Part shown: piece by piece, positions 8,291 to 14,286 of the stretch
How the letters are laid out: every line of letters starts with the position of its first letter
How positions within the stretch are numbered: the stretch's first letter is position 1
From: Pseudomonas sp. GD03858
GTDB lineage: Bacteria > Pseudomonadota > Gammaproteobacteria > Pseudomonadales > Pseudomonadaceae
Direction of reading: 5' to 3'
Assembly: GCF_029840925.1 (NCBI RefSeq)
Contig: NZ_JAOCDM010000040.1
Location: forward strand, 1-40,106
Length of the DNA stretch: 40,106 nt
Made by a program: the position numbers and the translations under genes
Notes under the pieces: generated by a model
What the model saw: the letters and a program-made list of their open reading frames with translations, nothing else
The model's database searches: none
Told to the model about the DNA's origin: nothing

Positions 8291-8623
8291 TCATGGGTGA
8301 AAAGCCTGCTCGAAGGTCGCACTGATGCTGTACAGGCCGCCGCCCTTGGCGGTCGGCTGATAGCCCTTGCAGCGGTACAAGCCCGGCTTGCCCAGTGGCG
8401 CGGTCCAGCGAAAGGCACGACTGCCAGCGTGGCGGTCGAGGAACTCGGCGATCGCGCGGATCTTGATCTCGTCACCGATGAACACCAGCGGCCAGGACTG
8501 GCTGCGATTGTTGATGCCATCGGCCACCGCCTGTTGGTAGCCGTCGCCGAACTGCACCGTGCGCACGCGGTATTCCACGGTGCCGGTCGGTTCGGTCCTG
8601 GGGCTCCAGGTAAAGGTTTCCAT
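8291..8623 (-). CDS. Lambda gpM-like minor tail protein (110 aa)
   Basis: A small tail-tip protein of the phage minor tail M family. I chose ATG 8623 (METFTWSPRTEPTGTVEYRV) because AAGGAG lies eight nt upstream; an upstream in-frame Met at 8650 lacks this and would overlap gpH. Family landmarks are VRTVQFGDGYQQAVADGINN, the SQSWPLVF core and FRWTAPLGKPGLYRCKGY, which match gpM proteins from lambda and pyocin F clusters. Length equals lambda gpM (109 aa). In lambda it joins the tip after H and before L acts. The neighbours are the tape measure upstream and gpL 15 nt downstream. Confidence 0.93.
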   Translation of the reverse strand: METFTWSPRTEPTGTVEYRVRTVQFGDGYQQAVADGINNRSQSWPLVFIGDEIKIRAIAEFLDRHAGSRAFRWTAPLGKPGLYRCKGYQPTAKGGGLYSISATFEQAFHP

Positions 8624-8639
8624 GTGATGTTCTCCTTGA

Positions 8640-9890
8640 TCAACGGCCATGGATGGCCGACCAGATCTGCCCGCCCGGCATCAGCTCGCGGGAAATCTGC
8701 TCGCTGGCGCCCTGGCGGGCGGCGCCGGCATAGGCGTTGGCCAGGCGCTGGGCATTGCCCTCGCCCGCCGCGGCGTTACCGTCACCAGCGGCCACGTTGA
8801 TGGTCTGCTGGATCACCACTTCACTGCTGTGGCTGGCGCCCGAGCCAGCGCCCAGGGCACGGACGCCCAAGGCGCCGTCGGCGCCGCGCGTCAGTGGCAT
8901 GATCGCTTCGGGACCGGCTTCGCCGAACAGCGCCATCGGTGCCAGGGTCGGACCCGTGGCGACACTGTTGGTGAAGGCACCACCCTTGGCGAACTTCAGG
9001 CCGCTGACGTCGAGCTGCGGGGTGAATGTGGTACTGGTGCCGCCCACGGACATGTTGGTGGGGGTGGGCGCGGAACCACCGCTGAACCACGAGCCGACGA
9101 GGTTCATGCCAAACCCGAGCAGGCTGCTCAGCGCCTTGGAGGCCGCGGTCTTGGCCGCCAGCGCGGCCATGTCGGCGATCACCGACTTGGCGAAGTCGGA
9201 GAACGACAGCTTGCCGGTGGTGGCGAAGGTCTGCACGGCGCTGCCCATGCGGTCGAAGACGCTGGCGAAGACTGCTTGCGATTGCGCCGCGACGTTGCTG
9301 GAAGTATCGAGATACTCCTGCCACGCCGCGGACGCGCCGACCATCCAGTCGCCACGCGCCTGACTCATCAGGTCATAGTCGTTGAGCACCTGGTTGGTCA
9401 TGTCGGCATGCCGGGCGCGCATGTCCTCCAGCTGTTGCTGGTAGTTCGCCCCGTCAGGGCCATTGGCGCCCAGCGGGTTGGCCTGTTCGAACTGGTCCCG
9501 TTCGGCGCGGTAGCCTTCGTCGACCTTGAACAGCTGGTCGGCCAGGCCGGCGCGGCGCTTGCTCATGCCCATCTTCGCCACGTCGAGCTCGGTGGCGGCG
9601 TGCTGCTTGCGCAGCGCTTCGCTGTAGGGCCTGACAGGATCGTCCTGCACCGCCTGATCCCAGCTAGGTGGCGCATAGGCGGACTGGAAGCGATCCAGTG
9701 CCTTTCTCGAGATGTCCAGGCTCGAATCGGCGACGGCGCCCACACTTTTGAGGTACTTCTGGTTGAAAGCCTCGACGTTCTTCTGCATCTCGCGCAGGGT
9801 GCGGTCACTGAGGGCCGATGCCCTGGACAGTGCCCGTTCGAGGCTGGAGAGGTCGATCGTCGGGCTGAAACTGGCAAGGTTGGTTGCCAT
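8640..9890 (-). CDS. Short gpH-like tape-measure protein (416 aa)
   Basis: The tape-measure protein that sets tail length and may enter the target envelope. The C-terminal half matches lambda H-type proteins: KLSFSDFAKSVIADMAALAA (about 230-250), a hydrophobic Gly-rich stretch (about 255-275), LKFAKGGAFTNSVATGP, FGEAGPEAIMPLTRGADGAL and the ending GGQIWSAIHGR. The N-terminal half is helical, charged and coiled-coil-like (residues 15-180). At 416 aa it is about half of lambda gpH (853 aa), and most of the long helical ruler is missing. At roughly 0.15 nm per residue it would give a tail near 60 nm (inference). The start at 9890 has AGGGAG upstream. No frameshift or stop suggests a broken gene, so it looks like a genuinely short version. 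Confidence 0.9.
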   Translation of the reverse strand: MATNLASFSPTIDLSSLERALSRASALSDRTLREMQKNVEAFNQKYLKSVGAVADSSLDISRKALDRFQSAYAPPSWDQAVQDDPVRPYSEALRKQHAATELDVAKMGMSKRRAGLADQLFKVDEGYRAERDQFEQANPLGANGPDGANYQQQLEDMRARHADMTNQVLNDYDLMSQARGDWMVGASAAWQEYLDTSSNVAAQSQAVFASVFDRMGSAVQTFATTGKLSFSDFAKSVIADMAALAAKTAASKALSSLLGFGMNLVGSWFSGGSAPTPTNMSVGGTSTTFTPQLDVSGLKFAKGGAFTNSVATGPTLAPMALFGEAGPEAIMPLTRGADGALGVRALGAGSGASHSSEVVIQQTINVAAGDGNAAAGEGNAQRLANAYAGAARQGASEQISRELMPGGQIWSAIHGR

Positions 9891-9912
9891 GGGCCTACTC
9901 CCTGATCATGGT

Positions 9913-9934
9913 GAAACCCGCCGCGGCGGGTTTC
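9913..9934. repeat. 22-nt perfect palindrome between gpT and gpH
   Basis: A perfect palindrome centred on CCGCGG with arms GAAACCCGCC/GGCGGGTTTC, in the 66-nt gap before the gpH start. On the minus strand the right arm ends in GGGTTTC but no T tract follows. It could be a weak terminator, an mRNA-processing or stability hairpin, or a protein site. Confidence 0.6.
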
Positions 9935-9956
9935 GTGAAGAAGGTGGTGCCGGTCT

Positions 9957-10247
9957 TCAGCACCACTGCTGCATGGCACTCTCGAGCGACACCCCCTGGC
10001 GCCGCTCGTGAGGCATGAAATCGATCAACTCGGCGTTGCCACCGGCTTGATGGTTGGCCTGCAGCGCCAACATGGCGATGCTGGCCTCCAGCCGGCGACC
10101 GCCGTGCAAGGAGCCATGGCGCTGGATGTACTGCGCCCAGTCCCTGGCTTCCGCGTAGCTCAGCCGTTCCTTGGCCTCGCCAATCGTGCGGCCGCCGATG
10201 CCGTTGAGCACCAGCTCGTGCCAGAACTCATCGGCGGCCGTCAGTTC
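9957..10247 (-). CDS. gpT-like extension, made by -1 frameshift from gpG
   Basis: An open frame of 96 codons lies immediately after gpG in the -1 frame and has no convincing start of its own: the first Met-type codons are GTG/CTG inside the conserved part, without a ribosome binding site. It reads ELTAADEFWHELVLNGIGGR, then RTIGEAKERLSYAEARDWAQ, and ends near ESAMQQWC. This is the arrangement of lambda G/T, where about 4% of ribosomes shift -1 to make the fusion gpGT, a tail assembly chaperone that binds gpH and gpV and is absent from the mature particle. A shift at 10247-10253 would yield a G-T fusion of about 211 aa. The frame relation is read directly; the shift itself is inferred from conservation of this device in tailed phages. 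Confidence 0.8.
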   Translation of the reverse strand, partial: ELTAADEFWHELVLNGIGGRTIGEAKERLSYAEARDWAQYIQRHGSLHGGRRLEASIAMLALQANHQAGGNAELIDFMPHERRQGVSLESAMQQWC

Positions 10248-10591
10248 TTTGCCGGGGTGTTTCCGGTGCCGTTGACTTCGTTGATGGCGTTGAGCAGCAC
10301 GAAGCCCAGCGACGGCTCGAGGTTGAAGGCATCCTCGACGCGCAGTGGCTCTTCGCCCTCCTCGCCGAGGCTGATCGACGCGGCGAGGTAATGGGCATTG
10401 CGGCTGTGGGACGATTCCTGCTCGGCGAACAGGCGCTCGATCACCCCGAACGAATGACGGCGCACATGCACCACCAGGGTCTGGGCGAGCATCTCGCCGG
10501 TCTGTGGATCAGGCCGGTTCCAGACGACTTCCTTGCGCACGCGCTGGCTGTCGACGATGCCGCCCAGGGCCTTGAGTTGATTGATGTTCAT
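10241..10591 (-). CDS. gpG-like tail assembly chaperone (116 aa)
   Basis: The first tail assembly chaperone, which in lambda coats the tape measure and recruits tail-tube subunits and is not part of the finished tail. It starts MNINQLKALGGIVDSQRVRK at 10591, with GAGGA upstream, and includes VVHVRRHSFGVIERLF and the acidic C-terminal helix EDAFNLEPSLGFVLLNAINE. The position between major tail protein and tape measure, the acidic character and the overlapping -1 frame make the assignment firm. The last codons before its stop contain GGCAAAG, which resembles the lambda G/T slippery heptamer GGGAAAG. Confidence 0.88.
   Translation of the reverse strand: MNINQLKALGGIVDSQRVRKEVVWNRPDPQTGEMLAQTLVVHVRRHSFGVIERLFAEQESSHSRNAHYLAASISLGEEGEEPLRVEDAFNLEPSLGFVLLNAINEVNGTGNTPAKN
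10247..10253 (-). promoter_or_regulatory. Candidate -1 frameshift site GGCAAAG in gpG/gpT
   Basis: In the gpG frame this reads G-GCA-AAG, followed by AAC-TGA. Slipping back one base gives GGC-AAA-GAA-CTG and enters the gpT frame. It differs from lambda's GGGAAAG at one position. The P-site re-pairing (GCA to GGC) would be imperfect, so the exact heptamer is uncertain. A second possibility is the CGGAAAC about 15 nt upstream. Confidence 0.55.
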
Positions 10592-10605
10592 TCAGTCCTC
10601 CGGGC

Positions 10606-11097
10606 TCAGGCCTTTTTCGCCCAGGTGGAGCCGCCGGTGCGCTGGATGCTCACCGAGGTGGTGACCACCGCGTTGAGGGCGAAGTTGAACGGGAAGTCGG
10701 CCACGTAGCCTTCGAAGGCAAACCAGGTACGGGTGGCCGGCAGCTCGAAGCCATCGCCCTTGCTGTTGACCGTTGGCGCGACATCCTTGCCGTCGGACCA
10801 GCCCACCACCCACTTGACGGTGGTGTTGCCCTTGGCTTCGGACAGCTGGTGCAGGCGGATGTGGCTGGCATTGGTCGGATCGGCGTTGAGGCCCAGGGTG
10901 GCCGTGCCAGGGGTGCGCAGGCCTTTCTTGTAGGTGCGCTCCGCGGCGTCGAGGCTGGTGTCCTCGATCTGCTCGGCCGGCGCGCCGCCCGGTTCGAACG
11001 AAGTCACGTGCTCGACTTGCAGCACGCTGAGCGGACCGGTGCCGGAGACCGGTGGAACCAGTGCGTAGATCTGGGTGCCTTGGGTAAGAATCGACAT
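10606..11097 (-). CDS. gpV-like major tail tube protein (163 aa)
   Basis: The subunit that stacks as hexameric rings to form the non-contractile tail tube. I chose ATG 11097 ([20 protein letters not shown]) because AAGGAG lies nine nt upstream; the in-frame Met at 11118 lies upstream of that site. The protein has the long N-terminal stretch with [20 protein letters not shown] and [20 protein letters not shown], typical of lambda-V/pyocin-F tube proteins, followed by [20 protein letters not shown]. It lacks the extra C-terminal Ig-like domain of lambda gpV (246 aa), as its length shows. It is the first structural tail gene of the V-G-T-H-M-L-K-I-J series. No sheath gene follows, so the tail is flexible (F-type), not contractile. 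Confidence 0.92.
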   Translation of the reverse strand: MSILTQGTQIYALVPPVSGTGPLSVLQVEHVTSFEPGGAPAEQIEDTSLDAAERTYKKGLRTPGTATLGLNADPTNASHIRLHQLSEAKGNTTVKWVVGWSDGKDVAPTVNSKGDGFELPATRTWFAFEGYVADFPFNFALNAVVTTSVSIQRTGGSTWAKKA

Positions 11098-11126
11098 AGG
11101 GGTGTTCTCCTTGAACATGATGAAAG

Positions 11127-11149
11127 CCGTCGCGGGAAATCCCGGACGG
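11127..11149 (-). repeat. Hairpin upstream of the major tail gene
   Basis: Nested stem CCGTC...GACGG around CGGG-AAAT-CCCG, in the 84-nt gap between the 60-aa gene and the major tail protein. No clear T tract follows. It may protect or process the highly expressed tube mRNA (inference). Confidence 0.45.
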
Positions 11150-11181
11150 TCGGTCGGGTGCTACAGATAAAGGGGAAAGCT

Positions 11182-11364
11182 TCAGGCTGGCTTCGAGCCA
11201 TCCAGATAAGGCGGCGCGTCAGGGTCCGGTTCACGGCTCTTCAGATAGGCCACCAGTTGTTCGTTGCTCAGCGCCAGCCGTTCGATCGACTGGCCCAGGG
11301 CGGTCTGCACCGCAGCCTGGTTGCCCAGGGCCAGCAACAGTGCTTCGAGTTGCGTTTCGCTCAT
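11182..11364 (-). CDS. Small helical protein between holin and tail tube genes (60 aa)
   Basis: A short frame with CAGGAG upstream of ATG 11364. The protein (MSETQLEALLLALGNQAAVQ...) is predicted to be almost entirely helical with a Pro/Asp-rich C-terminal tail (PDPDAPPYLDGSKPA) and no membrane segment. It lies 14 nt after the holin stop, in the same operon. Similar tiny proteins occur between lysis and tail modules in Pseudomonas phage-tail clusters, but I know of no defined function. It may be a lysis accessory or an assembly factor. The good ribosome binding site and tight spacing support that it is real. Confidence 0.65.
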   Translation of the reverse strand: MSETQLEALLLALGNQAAVQTALGQSIERLALSNEQLVAYLKSREPDPDAPPYLDGSKPA

Positions 11365-11378
11365 GCGGGGCTCCTGTT

Positions 11379-11759
11379 TCAGCGTCCACGGTCGTCGGCG
11401 TCGGCGCCGGCCACCGGTTGCTCGATACCCAGGCGGCGAGCCGCCCAGCGTTCATAAAGGCCTATGGCGACATCGGCGCCCGCCATGGCGGTGAGGCAGC
11501 CGAAGGCGCTGGCGCTCCAGATCGACATGCCGCTGGCGTACAGCAGCATGACCGTCGAGACACCACAGACCATGCAGGCCCCGGAGCGCAGCGCCAGGCG
11601 CCGTAGCAGCGCCCAGCCACGGGCACCAGCCTTGTCCGCGCGCCACATTTCGCCGGACAGACCGCCCAGCAAAGCCAGGGCGATCACCAGCCAGATCGGC
11701 ATGTCGAGCAGTGCCTGTTGTTCGTTTGTCAAAGTCCTCCCTCCTTGAAAAATGGCCAT
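11379..11759 (-). CDS. Holin, LydA / superfamily III type, with possible dual start
   Basis: A small membrane protein that would make holes in the inner membrane and release particles by lysis. The pattern MPIWLVIALALLGGLSGEMW, RGWALLRRLALRSGACMVCG, VSTVMLLYASGMSIWSASAF, MAGADVAIGLYERWAARRLG fits the LydA-type phage holins (holin_3_3), with about three membrane segments (roughly residues 18-36, 53-75 and 82-102 of the long form). Two starts are plausible. ATG 11759 has GGAGGG six nt upstream, overlapping the end of the previous gene. TTG 11732 has a very strong AAGGAGGGAGG just upstream. The long form adds a nine-residue N-terminus with one Arg. No endolysin gene is visible in this window. 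Confidence 0.87.
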   Translation of the reverse strand: MAIFQGGRTLTNEQQALLDMPIWLVIALALLGGLSGEMWRADKAGARGWALLRRLALRSGACMVCGVSTVMLLYASGMSIWSASAFGCLTAMAGADVAIGLYERWAARRLGIEQPVAGADADDRGR

Positions 11760-11761
11760 GT

Positions 11762-12100
11762 TCATCCCTCCATCGACTGGATGATCGGCACGTCGGGAAG
11801 CGCTTCGGCCAGGACATGCAGCATCAGCGTGCTGATCAGCCGATAGGGCTGGCCGTCGCGGGTGACGGTCACCAGCAGGTCGCCCGAGGCCGGGTCATGC
11901 TCGATGGCCACGTCGGCCTTGCTGTCCATGTGGCTGAGCGAGTAGCCCCAACCGACACTGGCCGGCGGGAAAGGCACCAGGCCCTGGCTGCCGGTGATCC
12001 TGAACCGGCCTTCACCGAGTGCCTGCGAGGCCAGTCGCGCCTCTGCCGGGGTGATGTCGTAGGTGCTGCCGTCGTTGAGCAGCGTGATGATTGCGCGCAT
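11762..12100 (-). CDS. Uncharacterised protein upstream of holin (112 aa)
   Basis: The frame starts at ATG 12100, directly after the stop of the previous gene, and ends overlapping the start region of the holin, so it belongs to the same tightly packed operon. The protein (MRAIITLLNDGSTYDITPAE) looks like a small alpha/beta fold without membrane segments. I do not recognise it. Its position behind a fibre-like gene would suit a small fibre chaperone, but no chaperone signature is visible, so this is only a guess from position. Confidence 0.7.
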   Translation of the reverse strand: MRAIITLLNDGSTYDITPAEARLASQALGEGRFRITGSQGLVPFPPASVGWGYSLSHMDSKADVAIEHDPASGDLLVTVTRDGQPYRLISTLMLHVLAEALPDVPIIQSMEG

Positions 12101-12754
12101 TCAGGCCACCTTGATCGTGCCGTCGTTGCCGACCTTGCAGTTGGCTGTGTTGAGGGTGGTGACGATGGTGAACGGCACCTGCTGCAAGGCCGCGGCCGGT
12201 GGCGGCCCGTCGACCACGATGCCCCAGTCCGACTCCTGCCCTCCGGGCATGGCCAGCGCACCGGTGTTCAGGCAACTGACCGCGAAGCGCGGGTAATAGG
12301 CCCGTGCCGGAAACTTCAGGTACAGGTTGGCCAGGCCGTTTTCCTCGTAGAGGATGATCTGCAGGCCATTGTTGGCGGCCAGGGTGCCCATCTCCCGCGA
12401 GGACGTGTTGACCAGCGCGGTGGCCGCGACGATCTTGCCGTCGTAGAAGTACCAGCTCAGGTCGATGGTGATCGGCGACGTGTAAGTGGCCAGGCAGCCA
12501 TGCAGGCGCACCATCGGCGCAATGCCGCCGGCGCTGGGCACCTTGGTCTTGAGCGTGAACGCGTTCACGTAGTTGGACACTGCCATCACACCGACCTCGC
12601 GGTACAGCTGGCCGGACAGCGTCGAGTAGTCGGGCTGCAGGGCGCGGTCCTTGAGCTGCGCCAGGTTGCGGTTGACCTTGTCGAAGCCGGTGCGCACCGT
12701 GTCGCCGCCGACGCCAGTGGGCGCCGCGCCCATGTTGATGATTTCGAAACCCAT
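12101..12754 (-). CDS. Fibre-like protein at the head of the tailocin operon (217 aa)
   Basis: The first gene after the control region. ATG 12754 is chosen because GGAGGTG lies directly upstream; an in-frame Met at 12844 has no such signal and lies near a terminator. The N-terminus contains GAAPTGVGGDTVRTGFDKVN followed by RNLAQLK, matching a motif common at the start of phage tail fibre and spike proteins (G-T-x-x-x-D-x-x-R-T-x-F-x-K-x-N). The rest is beta-rich and includes MVRLHGCLATYTSPITIDLS. It has no membrane segment or signal. A fibre or receptor-binding accessory is therefore suggested but not shown. It is unusual that it lies upstream of the holin and far from gpJ. Confidence 0.72.
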   Translation of the reverse strand: MGFEIINMGAAPTGVGGDTVRTGFDKVNRNLAQLKDRALQPDYSTLSGQLYREVGVMAVSNYVNAFTLKTKVPSAGGIAPMVRLHGCLATYTSPITIDLSWYFYDGKIVAATALVNTSSREMGTLAANNGLQIILYEENGLANLYLKFPARAYYPRFAVSCLNTGALAMPGGQESDWGIVVDGPPPAAALQQVPFTIVTTLNTANCKVGNDGTIKVA

Positions 12755-12830
12755 TTCACCTCCGTTGCGATGAATTCCGTAGGTATGAAGCTGGCGAGAG
12801 CTCAAGCGCCTCGCACTGCCTCGGCATTCC

Positions 12831-12854
12831 AAAAAGCCCGCCACGCAGGCTTTT
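12831..12854 (-). terminator. Intrinsic terminator in the leader of the tail operon
   Basis: On the minus strand this reads AAAA-GCCTGC-GTG-GCGGGC-TTTTT, a 6-bp stem (one G-T pair) with a 3-nt loop and five T residues. It lies about 205 nt downstream of the candidate operon promoter and 77 nt before the first gene. It may end a short leader transcript, pointing to attenuation or antitermination of the tail operon. Confidence 0.6.
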
Positions 12855-12979
12855 CAGTAATGCGTTGTCGAACCACCGGCCACGACTGGTGACGCCGCGC
12901 GGTTCCGCTTCAAATTGGTGACTCCGACCGCGGCCGCCTGCCCGCCGGATAACTGATCGTGGTGCTTTACGCTGCACAC
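12854..12979 (-). CDS. Possible 41-codon leader ORF ending at the terminator
   Basis: An open frame from GTG 12979 ends with TGA placed exactly at the foot of the terminator stem. Its product (VCSVKHHDQLSGGQAAAVGV, TNLKRNRAASPVVAGG, STTHY) has no recognised family and no good ribosome binding site. The frame is open further upstream to about 13020. It could be a leader peptide, the tail end of a decayed regulatory gene, or chance. The only support is the precise juxtaposition with the terminator. Confidence 0.22.
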   Translation of the reverse strand: MCSVKHHDQLSGGQAAAVGVTNLKRNRAASPVVAGGSTTHY

Positions 12980-13064
12980 CCGGGCCAGTTGCCAACCCTC
13001 TGAACAGTCGAGGCCTGTTCATCGCTGCCTGTGTAACAACCGGTTGCTGTCCGGCTTGAGACAC

Positions 13065-13093
13065 AGGTTATGCATCAATGCATATGCAGTCAA
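13065..13093 (-). promoter_or_regulatory. Candidate promoter of the tailocin operon
   Basis: On the minus strand TTGACT (13093-13088, 5 of 6 to consensus) is followed after exactly 17 nt by TAACCT (13070-13065, 3 of 6). Transcription would start near 13058 and read through all tail genes. The spacer is filled by the palindrome TATGCATCAATGCATA, so a repressor bound there would block polymerase. The weak -10 leaves the exact start uncertain. Confidence 0.5.
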
Positions 13094-13138
13094 TGCAATT
13101 TTGGAAATATTTATGCACGTGCATTTGCTGAAATGCAT
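13069..13138. promoter_or_regulatory. Operator cluster of ATGCA/TGCAT palindromes
   Basis: Within 70 bp there are at least seven ATGCA/TGCAT elements, several forming perfect palindromes: TATGCAT-CA-ATGCATA (13069-13084), TGCATATGCA (13079-13088) and ATGCACGTGCAT (13113-13124), then single sites at 13093 and 13133. The same half-site arrangement occurs at the start of the repressor gene (13954-13971). This suggests cooperative binding of the repressor over the tail-operon promoter. The pattern is directly visible; the binding protein is inferred. Confidence 0.6.
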
Positions 13139-13181
13139 GAGGGCCTTTGCGGATGCGGGCCGTAGGGATTTTCTGAAGACG

Positions 13182-13207
13182 AAAAAAAACCCGCCGAAGC
13201 GGGCTTT
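13182..13207 (-). terminator. Terminator of the repressor gene
   Basis: On the minus strand the sequence is AAAAG-CCCGC-TTCG-GCGGG followed by eight or more T residues. It has a stable UUCG-type tetraloop and lies 16 nt after the repressor stop. It insulates the repressor transcript from the tail operon that follows in the same direction. Confidence 0.85.
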
Positions 13208-13222
13208 TCCAGGGAAAGGGAG

Positions 13223-13960
13223 TTAGCGGGCGTACATGCCCCACCAGAACACATGACCCAGCAGGCTGATCTGCTCGTCCTGCATCTGCTGGAAGCTGTA
13301 GTCCTCGTCGGGGTGTTCATCGCGATTGAAGCTGCGCAAGCGGATGCCGGTAGGCAGGCGGTAGACCTGCTTGACCCGCAGCTGGCCATTGTGGTTGATG
13401 GCGTAGAGATCGCCATCGATGATGTCACCGATACCGCATCGACCGGTGTTGACCCCGACCGTCGCGCCATCGCGCAGTACCGGCAACATGCTGTTGCCGC
13501 GCACCGTCACGCACTTGGCGTGATCGAACTGCACACCGTTGTGGCGCAGGCTGCGCTTGCCGAAACGCAGGCGCGCGTTCTCGCTCTCTTCGATGACGAA
13601 TCTTCCTGATCCTGCTGCCAACTCGACCTCACGGAGAAAAGGAACGGACACCTCGTCGTCCTCGACGGGAGTTTCATCGTCCCACAGGCTGATATCGCTC
13701 AGGGCCGAATGGCCCTGGGTCAGGGGCGCCGCGTCACGCGACTCGCCCAGCTCGGCACGCCCCCGCAGTTGGTCGGTGCTCACGCCAAAATATTCGGCGA
13801 TCCTCGACACATGCTTGTCCGACGGATCGACGATCTTCTCGGCGAGGATCCGCGACAGGGTCGATTGCGGTACACCCGTGCGCCGGTGCAGCTCCGTCGG
13901 TGACAGGCCGTGGCGATCGAGCAGTTCTCTGAGTACGGTGGCTACGTTGCGCTTTTGCAT
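13223..13960 (-). CDS. LexA/CI-type phage repressor (HTH + S24 peptidase), PrtR-like
   Basis: A DNA-binding repressor expected to keep the tailocin operon silent and to self-cleave after DNA damage (RecA). Residues 5-65 form an HTH (ELHRRTGVPQSTLSRILAEK). Residues 105-240 form the S24 autopeptidase domain with Ser157 (VRGNSMLPVL), Lys197 (LRVKQVYRL) and a candidate Ala116-Gly117 cleavage site (ELAAGSGRF). The 245-aa size and ending LLGHVFWWGMYAR suit PrtR/CI proteins. ATG 13960 is chosen because the HTH begins there; ATG 13969 is also possible. No ribosome binding site is seen, and a candidate -10 lies about seven nt before the ATG, so the mRNA could be leaderless like lambda cI from PRM. The start overlaps an ATGCAT palindrome, suggesting autoregulation. 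No PrtN activator gene is visible. Confidence 0.9.
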   Translation of the reverse strand: MQKRNVATVLRELLDRHGLSPTELHRRTGVPQSTLSRILAEKIVDPSDKHVSRIAEYFGVSTDQLRGRAELGESRDAAPLTQGHSALSDISLWDDETPVEDDEVSVPFLREVELAAGSGRFVIEESENARLRFGKRSLRHNGVQFDHAKCVTVRGNSMLPVLRDGATVGVNTGRCGIGDIIDGDLYAINHNGQLRVKQVYRLPTGIRLRSFNRDEHPDEDYSFQQMQDEQISLLGHVFWWGMYAR

Positions 13961-13971
13961 AAAATGCATAT
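13954..13971. promoter_or_regulatory. Operator and promoter edge at the repressor start
   Basis: The sequence TTGCATAAAATGCATA contains a perfect inverted repeat, TGCAT-AAA-ATGCA, overlapping the repressor's first codons. On the minus strand TTGCAA (about 13998) and, 17 nt later, CAATAT form a weak promoter ending just before this site. The same half-sites are repeated over the tail-operon promoter, so this is a probable autoregulatory operator. Confidence 0.55.
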
Positions 13972-14059
13972 TGCCGGCAGTGCGGCGAAATTGCAATCGC
14001 GTCGCCCTGGATAGGGTAGCCTCAGGCCAGGCAATCCCCACGGCACAAGAGGGACCACG

Positions 14060-14191
14060 ATGATCGGCTTCACCTTCCGCCAGCTCGAGTACTTCGTCGC
14101 CACCGCCGGCTGTAAAGCCGCTGAACTCACCAGGCAGCCGCAGATCCAGCAGCAGCACCTGGGCCTTGCTGCACGCAGGAGCCACGACTGA
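14060..14191 (+). pseudogene. LysR-family N-terminal fragment
   Basis: The ATG at 14060 is preceded by GAGGGACCACG, a reasonable ribosome binding site. The first 17 codons (MIGFTFRQLEYFVATAG) are a typical LysR-type regulator start, where the HTH should follow. Instead the sequence changes to CKAAELTRQPQIQQQ and stops at 14189-14191 after 43 codons. A LysR gene therefore seems to have been cut and joined to unrelated DNA here, marking a rearrangement boundary. In the remainder of the 13961-14362 gap I see only the repressor and acyltransferase promoters. Confidence 0.55.
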
Positions 14192-14286
14192 AACTAGCAG
14201 GAAGGGTCTGCCGGTTCGGCGGGCCGTGCTGAATATTGGCGTATTCTCCCGGTTCGCTACTTTGTCGGCAGGCAGAGCGCCCACTT

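Noticed and set aside
12756..13064. A 102-codon frame between repressor and first tail gene
   Set aside because: It reads straight through the intrinsic terminator and the ribosome site of the next gene, and its translation is low complexity.
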